Both the position numbers and the translations under genes were made by a program. From positions 1 to 64,000 of the forward strand of contig NZ_JASZYG010000013.1 in NCBI RefSeq assembly GCF_030317105.1: 64,000 nt of DNA, read 5' to 3'. The notes beneath the pieces are model-generated. The model saw nothing but the letters and a program-made list of their open reading frames with translations, searched no databases and was not told the origin of the DNA. This DNA is from Variovorax brevis. Its GTDB lineage: Bacteria > Pseudomonadota > Gammaproteobacteria > Burkholderiales > Burkholderiaceae_C. Positions 1 to 6,884 of the stretch are shown in pieces. How positions within the stretch are numbered: position 1 is the stretch's first letter; each line of letters begins with the position of its first letter.

Positions 1-233
1 ACCGCGACGTGCGGCGGTGGCACCAGCGCGGTCGACACGACCTGCGTGAAGCTCGACTTGGCGGCGGTGGAAGCCACCGACTGCGCCATCGAGGGAACTG
101 TATGTTGGGAACGGCGCGAAACGCGAGGCACGCGGGCGGGTGCAGGCAGGACGACAGGCGTCGCCGGAGCGGGTGTGGGGGCAGCAGCCGTTTTTTTCAT
201 GGGCGTCGTGACAGGAGCAAAAGGGTCGCGCAT
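1..233 (-). CDS. Possible N-terminus of an Ala/Pro-rich protein, cut by window edge
   Basis: An open minus-strand frame begins at an ATG at 233 (second in-frame ATG at 200) and is still open at base 1, so at least 77 residues are visible. It starts MRDPFAPVTTPMKK and continues with an Ala/Pro/Thr-rich stretch and a Ser/Thr-rich segment. Third codon positions are mostly G or C, as in the genuine genes nearby. There is no clear Shine-Dalgarno sequence and no recognisable domain. It could be the disordered start of a larger protein or chance in GC-rich DNA. No function is proposed. Confidence 0.3.
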   Translation of the reverse strand, partial: MRDPFAPVTTPMKKTAAAPTPAPATPVVLPAPARVPRVSRRSQHTVPSMAQSVASTAAKSSFTQVVSTALVPPPHVA

Positions 234-685
234 CCAGGTCCCGCCGCAGCCGTGCCGAGGTGTCAAGCAAGAAAGTGGCGAGCCAGGATGACTAACAGCG
301 CCGAAGTCCAGAACGTCGCCATCGTAAACCTCATGACAGTAAAAAGTTCACCTTTGATTGTGCTCGCGAACCCTGCGCGGCAGCGCCGCGCGCTACTACG
401 ACTACAACTGACCGACTACCTCGGGTGCGGTCGGCCGGGCCCACCCTCGGCAGCGACGGTTGCCCAACACAACCCAGGGTCAGCCGCGGGGCGGGTTCTC
501 TGCGAAAGAATCGCTGCAGCCCTGCCGTGCGATGCTCGGCGTGCAATCGGACGACGACAGCGCCTTCATGAGCCAGTACGTCGACTGCTGCAAGGAACAC
601 GGTCGTGAGCAACCCGCTGGCACGACTTCCGGCAATCTCCGTTCCGCTCAGTGTCCAACAGGCTCAATGCCCGGCCGCGCCAATG
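234..685. other. Intergenic stretch without supported genes
   Basis: Several overlapping frames are open here on both strands, but none has a family resemblance, a good ribosome binding site or consistent codon use. I see nothing in it beyond the HU terminator at its right border. Confidence 0.5.
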
Positions 686-710
686 AGAAAGCCGCCCGAG
701 GGCGGCCTAT
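686..710 (-). terminator. Rho-independent terminator of the HU gene
   Basis: The perfect inverted repeat GCCGCCC-GA-GGGCGGC lies at 691-706. On the minus strand the stem is followed by TTTCTC, giving a strong hairpin with a short U-rich tail about 50 bases after the HU stop codon. Confidence 0.75.
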
Positions 711-757
711 TTGTGACTGCGGCCCGGCGTGCGACTCACAGGCCGATCCAGCGATCG

Positions 758-1120
758 TTACTTCTTCTTCGCAGCCGCCTTCTTGGGCGCCGTCTTCTTC
801 GCAGCGGGCTTCGCAGCCGCTTTCTCAGCCTTGCGCTTTGCGGCCTTCGGATCGACGGCCGCCTTGAATGCAGAGCCGGGCACGAACTTCGGCACCTTCG
901 TTGCTGCGATCTTGATCTTTGCGCCTGCTTGCGGATTGAAGCCGGTGCGCGCCGCGCGTGCCACCTGCTTGAAGGTGCCAAAGCCAACGATTTGGACGGA
1001 ATCGCCCTTTTTCACTGCGTTGATGATGGAGTCGGTGACGGTTTCGACGACTCGCGCGGCTTCCGCCTTGCTGAGGTTATGAGCGCTGGAGATTTTCTCG
1101 ACCAATTCGATACGGTTCAT
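758..1120 (-). CDS. HU-family nucleoid DNA-binding protein with Ala/Lys-rich tail
   Basis: 120 residues. The first 90 form a complete HU/IHF-type fold: an N-terminal helical dimerisation half starting MNRIELVEKI, the GFGTF signature at residues 46-50 and the start of the DNA-binding arm, RTGFNPQ, at 58-64. HU dimers bend and compact DNA without strong sequence preference. Residues 91-120 add a tail of Ala, Lys and Pro resembling a histone H1 tail; ordinary HU proteins are about 90 residues and end before this. The start has AAGGAAA eight bases upstream. The gene stands alone and ends in a strong terminator. Family assignment is certain; the role of the tail is inference, probably extra non-specific DNA binding. 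Confidence 0.95.
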   Translation of the reverse strand: MNRIELVEKISSAHNLSKAEAARVVETVTDSIINAVKKGDSVQIVGFGTFKQVARAARTGFNPQAGAKIKIAATKVPKFVPGSAFKAAVDPKAAKRKAEKAAAKPAAKKTAPKKAAAKKK

Positions 1121-1777
1121 CTGGTTTCCTTGGATTGATACTCACCGCGTTGCCTGCGGCGACCCCACTGAACACTGGGGCGTGCGAAGTGTACCGGGGC
1201 AGATACGGCCATGGATCGTCGTCAAAGGCCCGTGGTTCGATCGGCTCGTAGCAGTGGCGCGACGTGAAGGGCAGGGGCACGAACACGCAAGGATGTCCAT
1301 ACAGCCATGCGCCGCAACTTCGGGCCATGCTTTGGCCACCGTCCCGCCAACGAGGGTGCGGGCCCCCGAACAGACGGTCGTAGCACGGAATGCTCAGGGG
1401 CAATGGGGCTCTGGTCCCTTGAGCAGTGCCATGAAACTTGGCGCCTGTGCGAACATCCGGGCCAGGCGATCAGGCTTGCCCTGCGTTCGCGCGGGGGCCA
1501 TGCGCAGGGTACTGCAGATGGAGAGGTCCGGATGTCGCGCAGATCAGGCGGCATCAACCTTCCTGGGGATTCGGAAGGTCAAGTCGAAGTTCGGTGACAC
1601 GCCATCCGCCGCGAGGAAATTTGAAGGGTGGGGTGTTGCGCCAACCGCGGAGGGGCGGAGCACGCTTGACGGAAGGATCGTAATTCTTTCAGAAAGACCG
1701 GGTCTATCAGGCGGGCGACTCCAGTTGCGATCCAAGGGCTTGGTCCTTTGCCCCTCCCATCCGATGCTCACAAAAAA
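1121..1777. other. Intergenic stretch, no supported gene
   Basis: About 650 bases separate HU from the Bug gene. A minus-strand frame (1077-1403) overlaps the 5' end of HU and matches no family I recognise. No hairpin with a T-run, tRNA or repeat was seen. It may hold the HU promoter at its left side. Confidence 0.5.
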
Positions 1778-2755
1778 TCAGTCGACCTTGACGTTCGCGC
1801 CCTTCACGATGGCGCCCCACTTCGGCACTTCCTTGGCCAGGTAGCTGCCGAAATCAGCCGGCTTCATCCACTCGGCGGCAAAGCCCTGCGCCGCCAGCTT
1901 GTCCTTGATTTCCGGCATCGCAAGGATCTTCTGCATGTCCGCGTTGATCTTGTCGATGACCGGCTTGGGCGTCGCGGCCGGCGCCATCATGCCGATGAAC
2001 GCGACTGCTTCGAAGTTCGGGTAGCCCTGCTCGGCCACGGTCGGAACGTTGGGCAAGGCCGGTGAGCGCTTCTTACCGGTGACGGCCAGGGCCTTGAGCT
2101 TGCCCGACGTCACAAAAGGCGTGGCCGAGATCATGGTGTCGAGCATGTAGGTGGTCTGGCCGCCCATCACGTCGGTAAGGCCGGGGCCGCTGCCCTTGTA
2201 GGGGACGTGAATGGTCTTGATGCCGGCTGCGCTGTTGAGCATTTCGCCACCGAGATGCGTCGACGAACCGTTGCCCGAAGAGGCGAACGACAATTCACCG
2301 GGCTTTGCTTTGGCCGCTGCGACGAGTTCTTTCAGGTTGCTGGCCGGGAAGTCGGGCCGCGTCACCAACACCAGCGGACCGGTCATGATCATCGAGACCG
2401 GCGCCAGATCTTTCAGCAAGTCGTACTTCAATTGCTCCTTCGGGAACAAAGTCATGTTGATGGCATGCGAGGTCGCAGCGATCAGGAAGGTGTAGCCGTC
2501 GGCCGGCGCCTTGGCGACGAAATCGGCGCCGATGTTGGAACCTCCGCCCGGCTTGTTCTCGACGATGAAGGACTGCTTCTCGATCTCTCCGAGCCTGGCT
2601 GCGAGCAACCGGGCCACGATGTCGTTGGGACCGCCCGGCGCATAGGGCACGATGATCTTCACCGTCTTGGACGGGTATTTGTCTTCGGCGTGCGAAAGCA
2701 AAGGCGCGGCGAAAACGGCCGTGGCGGCCAGGGCGAGGGCGAGGGGCTTGAACAT
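1778..2755 (-). CDS. Tripartite tricarboxylate transporter substrate-binding protein (Bug/TctC family)
   Basis: 325 residues, normal length for the Bug family of periplasmic receptors, which bind carboxylates and related small molecules. Residues 1-23 form a Sec signal peptide (MFKPLALALAA, ending SHAED). The mature protein opens with YPSKTVKIIVPYAPGG and contains the usual VENKPGGG, DGYTFL, VPYKGSGPGLTDV and LPNVPTVAEQG blocks. It is the last gene of a minus-strand set with a class II aldolase, MaoC-type hydratase and CoA-transferase, so it probably captures a carboxylate degraded by these enzymes. No TctA or TctB membrane subunit is in the window, as is common for Bug proteins in Burkholderiales. 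The ligand cannot be read from the sequence. Confidence 0.93.
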   Translation of the reverse strand: MFKPLALALAATAVFAAPLLSHAEDKYPSKTVKIIVPYAPGGPNDIVARLLAARLGEIEKQSFIVENKPGGGSNIGADFVAKAPADGYTFLIAATSHAINMTLFPKEQLKYDLLKDLAPVSMIMTGPLVLVTRPDFPASNLKELVAAAKAKPGELSFASSGNGSSTHLGGEMLNSAAGIKTIHVPYKGSGPGLTDVMGGQTTYMLDTMISATPFVTSGKLKALAVTGKKRSPALPNVPTVAEQGYPNFEAVAFIGMMAPAATPKPVIDKINADMQKILAMPEIKDKLAAQGFAAEWMKPADFGSYLAKEVPKWGAIVKGANVKVD

Positions 2756-2796
2756 GGTTGTCTCCGGTTTATTGAATGGGGTGAGCGTTCAGCCGC

Positions 2797-3588
2797 TCAG
2801 GTCTTGTACGAAGGGTCTTCGCGATCGAGTTGGCGCAGCAGCGCAGGCCATTCCATCGGCGAAAAGTTGACCTTGCCTTGCGGGCCGTAGCGCTTCGCCA
2901 TTTGTGCGGCCAGTTCGGCGCTGGGCATGCTGACTTCAGCGCCGCTGGCCAGCACGTCGACCTGCACCTGGCACGCGGTCTCCAGCCAGTACATCAGGTT
3001 CCAGGTGTCCTGCACGCTCGGGCCGCAGGCCACCAGGCCGTGGTTGCGCAGGATCAGCGTGCTGTGCGGGCCGAGGTCGTGCGCGATACGGTCGCGCTCG
3101 CTCATGTCCACCGTGGGCTGCTCGTAGTCGTGGAAGCCGATGGCGCCATAGAAGCGCATGGCCGATTGCGTAAGCGGCAGCAGTCCGTGCTTCATCGCGG
3201 AGACCGCCATGCCGGCACGAGTGTGGGTGTGCATCACGCACTTCAGGTCGGGACGTGCGCCATGGACAGCGCTGTGGATCATGAAGCCCGCGCGGTTCAC
3301 CGGGAACTCGCCGAACTCGCCATCGGGCTTGTCGACGACGTTGCCGTCGAGGTCCAGCGTGTAGAAGCACGATGCGGTGATCTCCGTGTACAGCAGGCCG
3401 AACGGATTGATCAGGAAGTGCTTCGCATCGCCCGGCACCTTGGCCGTGATGTGGTTGTAGATGAGGTCGCTCATGCCGTACTTCGCCACCAGCCGGTAGC
3501 AGGCGGCAAGGTCGGTGCGGACCTTCCATTCCTCGTCGCTCAAGCGGTCGCGGACGGAAGCAGGGCGGGTCTGGACAGCAGCGTTCAT
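2797..3588 (-). CDS. Class II aldolase/adducin family protein
   Basis: 263 residues from the ATG at 3588; the frame stays open further upstream, but the upstream part overlaps the MaoC gene and is not family-like. Zinc-ligand histidines typical of fuculose-phosphate aldolases are visible: H120 and H122 in MHTHTRAG and H183 in LRNHGLVACGP. Members cleave or decarboxylate aldol-type substrates in the cytoplasm using a divalent metal. Here it follows a CoA-transferase and a MaoC-type hydratase, so retro-aldol cleavage or decarboxylation of a hydrated acid is plausible, but this is inference. It lies 25 bases after the MaoC stop codon and is surely in the same operon. Confidence 0.9.
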   Translation of the reverse strand: MNAAVQTRPASVRDRLSDEEWKVRTDLAACYRLVAKYGMSDLIYNHITAKVPGDAKHFLINPFGLLYTEITASCFYTLDLDGNVVDKPDGEFGEFPVNRAGFMIHSAVHGARPDLKCVMHTHTRAGMAVSAMKHGLLPLTQSAMRFYGAIGFHDYEQPTVDMSERDRIAHDLGPHSTLILRNHGLVACGPSVQDTWNLMYWLETACQVQVDVLASGAEVSMPSAELAAQMAKRYGPQGKVNFSPMEWPALLRQLDREDPSYKT

Positions 3589-3613
3589 GTGGATGGTGCC
3601 TCGGGATAATTGG

Positions 3614-4096
3614 TCAACGGGATTCGGGGCGACCGGCGAGCATGCGGCGCGCCGTGTAGCGCAGCACGGCTTCACCGCGCTGGTTGAAGACGTCGATGTT
3701 CGAATCGACGATGGCGCGGTTGCCTTTCGATGTGGGCTTGACGCCGGCGACCTCGACCACCGCGTGGATGGTGTCGTTGACGCGCACCGGGGCAAGCACC
3801 TTCTGCGTGCATTCGAGCATGGCCATGCCCGTGCCCTGGATCATCGTTTGCAGGATGAAGCCTTCGATGAGCGAGTAGGTGAGGGCGGCCGGCACCGGGC
3901 GTCCGCCGATGGCGCTGGCGGCGCCTTCGGCGTCGATGAAGATGATCTCCAGCATGCCGGTGCATGAGATGAAGTTGACCAGGTCGGTCTCGGTCACGGT
4001 GCGGTTGAAGGTCTGGAATTTCTGGCCGACCTCGAGGTCTTGCCAGAAGAAGCCGTGGCCCAGCAGCGGGTGTTTGGCTGTTGTGGGTGCGCTCAT
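3614..4096 (-). CDS. MaoC-like hot-dog dehydratase
   Basis: 160 residues from the ATG at 4096, preceded by AAGGAG at a good distance. The protein has the MaoC/FAS1-type hot-dog pattern: an N-terminal GHGFFWQDLEVGQKFQTF segment, then an A-x-x-YSLIEGF helix and C-terminal strands ending in NQRGEAVLRY. Such proteins hydrate enoyl-CoA or mesaconyl/itaconyl-CoA-type thioesters. Its ATG overlaps the TGA of the upstream CoA-transferase (ATGA at 4093-4096), so the two are translationally coupled. A CoA-transferase next to a MaoC-type hydratase is seen in itaconate and mesaconate degradation. That assignment is only a possibility here, because the usual CitE-like lyase is absent. Confidence 0.88.
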   Translation of the reverse strand: MSAPTTAKHPLLGHGFFWQDLEVGQKFQTFNRTVTETDLVNFISCTGMLEIIFIDAEGAASAIGGRPVPAALTYSLIEGFILQTMIQGTGMAMLECTQKVLAPVRVNDTIHAVVEVAGVKPTSKGNRAIVDSNIDVFNQRGEAVLRYTARRMLAGRPESR

Positions 4097-5292
4097 ATCG
4101 GTGCTCCTTGCAATGCGGGTTGTTCGTTGCCAATGGGTGCGATGCCGGCTTCGCTCAATACCTGGTGGGTGTGTTCGCCGAGGCGCGGGGCCATGCGCAC
4201 CGGCAGTTGTTGCCGATCGATGCGCACCGGCGCGCCGGGGAAGTGCAGCTTGCCCATCTTCGGGTCGTCGATGGTCTTGAAGAAGCCGGTCGCCTTGAGG
4301 TGTTCGTCGTCGGGCAGGTCTTCGAGGCGGTTCATGCGCGAGGCCGGCACTTCGAGGCGGGCGAACACTTCGAGCCATTCATCGGTGCCGCGCGTTTCGA
4401 TGACCTGCGCGGCGAGCGTGTAGAGCGCATCGATGTGCCGCGTGCGCTCCGTGATGTTGGCAAAGCGCGGATCGGCCGCGGCCTCGGGCATGCCGCCTTC
4501 GGTGAAGAAGCGCTTCCAGTGCGCGTCGGTGTAGGGCATGGCGCAGAGGTAGCCATCGGCCGTGCGGTAGGGCCGGCGATGCTTGGCGAACAGGCGTGGG
4601 TAGCCGGTGTCGGCCAGCGGCGGCGAGAAGTGATGCCCGTAGAAGTGCTCGACCAGATTGAAGGACACCATCGATTCCAGCATCGGAACCTCGACATAGC
4701 TGCCCTTGCCGGTGCGCTCGCGCCGGAACAGCGCGGCCAGGATGGCATGGGTGGCGACCAGGCCGGAGGTCTTGTCGGCCGCGATCGTCGGGAAGTATTG
4801 CGGTGCGCCGGACTGGCGCTCCATCAAGGCCGCACAGCCCGACAGGCCCTGGATGATGTCGTCGTATGCCGGCATGCCGCCGTAGGGGCCGTCTTCCGCG
4901 AAGCCATGCAGGCCGACGTAGACCAGCCGGGGGTTGCGCGCCAGCAGGGTGTCGGGGTCCAGGCCGATGGCCGCAAGCTTCTGCGGACGGATGCTGTGCA
5001 TCAGCACGTCGGCGGTGTCGACCAGGGCGAGCAGGGCGGCGCGGGCGTCGGCGCGCTTGAGATCCAGCACCACGCTGCGCTTGCCGCGGTTGACGCCAAG
5101 AAAGATGGCCCCCATGCCGGGTTCGGTGCTGGGGCCGGTGCGTCGCGTGGAATCGCCTTCGGGCGGCTCGATCTTGATGACGTCGGCGCCGAACTCGGCC
5201 AGGTTCTGGCTGGCGTAGGGGCCGAGCACGACCGCGCTCAGGTCGAGGATGCGGACGCCTTCGAGGGGCAGGTTCGACGCAGGAGTGGTCAT
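4093..5292 (-). CDS. CaiB/BaiF family CoA-transferase (class III)
   Basis: 399 residues from the ATG at 5292 (MTTPASNLPLEGVRIL); an upstream in-frame ATG at 5391 is disfavoured because the family begins near LPLEGVRILDLS. Class III CoA-transferases move CoA between acyl groups through an aspartyl thioester. The expected Asp is visible in AYDDIIQG (about residue 144), and the N-terminal GPYASQNLAEFGADVIKIE block is typical. It is the first gene of the operon and would activate the substrate for the MaoC hydratase encoded four bases overlapping downstream. The gene is divergent from a LysR gene at 5410. Substrate unknown. Confidence 0.93.
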   Translation of the reverse strand: MTTPASNLPLEGVRILDLSAVVLGPYASQNLAEFGADVIKIEPPEGDSTRRTGPSTEPGMGAIFLGVNRGKRSVVLDLKRADARAALLALVDTADVLMHSIRPQKLAAIGLDPDTLLARNPRLVYVGLHGFAEDGPYGGMPAYDDIIQGLSGCAALMERQSGAPQYFPTIAADKTSGLVATHAILAALFRRERTGKGSYVEVPMLESMVSFNLVEHFYGHHFSPPLADTGYPRLFAKHRRPYRTADGYLCAMPYTDAHWKRFFTEGGMPEAAADPRFANITERTRHIDALYTLAAQVIETRGTDEWLEVFARLEVPASRMNRLEDLPDDEHLKATGFFKTIDDPKMGKLHFPGAPVRIDRQQLPVRMAPRLGEHTHQVLSEAGIAPIGNEQPALQGAPI

Positions 5293-5383
5293 GGTGGCTG
5301 GCGGTGTCTCGGGCCGCTCGTCTGTTGGGGTATGCACGGATCGTAGAACCGGCGCCCTAAGGCGTCCAATACCGTTCATGTCA

Positions 5384-5400
5384 TTTGCCATACATACAAA
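5384..5400. promoter_or_regulatory. Candidate LysR operator, TTTG-N9-CAAA dyad
   Basis: In the 117-base divergent gap between the CoA-transferase and the LysR gene, TTTG and CAAA form a perfect 4-base inverted repeat spaced by 9. The position close to the LysR start fits autoregulation. The spacing differs from the canonical T-N11-A box, so the call is tentative. Confidence 0.35.
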
Positions 5401-5409
5401 GTAAGCCTC

Positions 5410-6369
5410 ATGGAGCTACGCCAACTGCACCAGTTCATTGCTGTGGCCGAAACGCTCAACTTCAGTCGAGCTGCCCATCGCCTGCACATGGCGCAGCCGC
5501 CGCTGTCGGTGGCGATCCGCAAGCTGGAGGAAGAGGTGGGCGCGCCGCTGTTCGAGCGCCAGGCGCGCGGCGTTGCTTTGACGGCGGCCGGCATCGCTGC
5601 GCTCGTCCTGGCGCGCCGCTGCGTGAACGACGCGAAAGCCTTGCGCGATGCGGCGCTCGCTGCGGCCGGTGGCGAGCGGGGAACACTCCGTGTGGGCTTT
5701 GTCGGGTCTGCCACGTACGCGCTGCTGCCAAGCCTGCTGCCCGCTTATCGCGCCCGCTATCCGCAGGTCGAACTGGTGCTGCGCGAGTCAGCGAATCTCG
5801 AACTGCTGGCGATGGTCGAAAGCGGCGAACTGGATGTGGGCCTGGTCCGCTATCCGACGGGATCGGCCAGCACGCTGCTGATGGAGATCGTCGAGCGTGA
5901 TGTGTTCTGCGCGGTGCTGCCTTCAACGCATGCGCTAGCCGCAAAGAAGCGCCTGACCTTGCGTGACCTCGCGCGGGAGCCTTTCGTGGACTACGCTTCG
6001 ACCCACGTCCCGGGCCTGCACGCCATGGTGATGCTCGTGTTCCAGCAAGCCGGGCTAACGCCGCACGTCGCCCAGGAAGCGACCCAGGTACAAACCGTGA
6101 TCAGCCTGGTGCAAAGCGGCATGGGGGTGGCGCTTGTGCCTTCGGTCAGTGCGCGACTGGCGGCGCGCGATGTGGTGTTTCGGCCGATCCAGCAGCTGCC
6201 GGCATCGGCGGGCATTTCATTGGCGATGGCCACGCGCACCGACACGCACAACCCGGCGGTGCTTCGGTTTCGTGAGTTGGCACTGTCTCAAGCTTCGCCG
6301 AAGCGAACCGCAGACGAACGGACCCTTGTGCGACAGCGCGCAATTCAAGGCCCCCGGAAAGGCGCGTAG
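5410..6369 (+). CDS. LysR-family transcriptional regulator
   Basis: 319 residues. Residues 1-60 form the winged HTH (MELRQLHQFIAVAETLNFSRAAHRL, then AQPPLSVAIRKLEEEVGAPLFERQ), followed by a periplasmic-binding-like effector domain starting at GTLRVGFVGS. It is transcribed away from the CoA-transferase/MaoC/aldolase/Bug operon with a short shared promoter region, the standard layout for a LysR activator of an adjacent catabolic operon. The inducer is probably the operon's substrate or a CoA-free intermediate, which is inference. The tail past about residue 300 is Arg/Lys-rich and not conserved in the family. Confidence 0.95.
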   Translation: MELRQLHQFIAVAETLNFSRAAHRLHMAQPPLSVAIRKLEEEVGAPLFERQARGVALTAAGIAALVLARRCVNDAKALRDAALAAAGGERGTLRVGFVGSATYALLPSLLPAYRARYPQVELVLRESANLELLAMVESGELDVGLVRYPTGSASTLLMEIVERDVFCAVLPSTHALAAKKRLTLRDLAREPFVDYASTHVPGLHAMVMLVFQQAGLTPHVAQEATQVQTVISLVQSGMGVALVPSVSARLAARDVVFRPIQQLPASAGISLAMATRTDTHNPAVLRFRELALSQASPKRTADERTLVRQRAIQGPRKGA

Positions 6370-6884
6370 GGTACCTTCAGCGAGTGGGCACGAGTCGACC
6401 CTGCAACCTGACCTTTTTCGTTACGCCGCTGCAGCTCGCCAAGTGTGCAGCCCTCCTACGACATTCCCCGCCTGTTGCCGCTGCACGTTCTGTTTTGGTC
6501 CATGTGTGTTTGTGCGAGGGGCTTGCCTTTTTTGTCGAGGGCACTCGCAAATATGTAAAACGCCGTTGGGTACGCGCGCGCTGCCGAGCGAGGAGGGGAG
6601 TCGGCTACTCCATCAGCGTTACGAGCGCCAGCTGTGCTGCTTGAGCCATAGTTCGATGTCGCGCTTGGATTTCGGCAGTCGGCCACAACCGGATGTTCAT
6701 CCCGACGCTCTGAACGCTCGCTTTCGAGGCGAGCGGACTTTGGTATCGCCCGCAAACGGAATCTCCTGTGGCAGGCACGCCGTGTTCCGAGTACGCTCTG
6801 CGTCCACCAGAAAGCGGGCGGACCAAGGGGCGGGCGCGTCCGTGATGTGAATTTCGCTCCGTCGATTCACTCGAGGAGAAAAGC
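6370..6884. other. Intergenic stretch before the sulfatase gene
   Basis: 515 bases with no supported gene. Around 6680-6700 there is a CGGCCACAACCGGATGTTCA-like string that resembles a string at 9421-9442 and may be a degenerate dispersed intergenic element. The last 15 bases carry the sulfatase ribosome binding site GAGGAGA. Confidence 0.45.

Noticed and set aside
1077..1403. Minus-strand frame of 108 codons upstream of HU
   Set aside because: Overlaps the HU start and matches no family. A few protein-like stretches (PLPFTSRHCYEPIEP) are not enough.
6616..6675. Short peptide-like stretch PKSKRDIELWLKQHSWRS on the minus strand
   Set aside because: Looks like the end of some protein but has no open frame upstream and no match to a known family.
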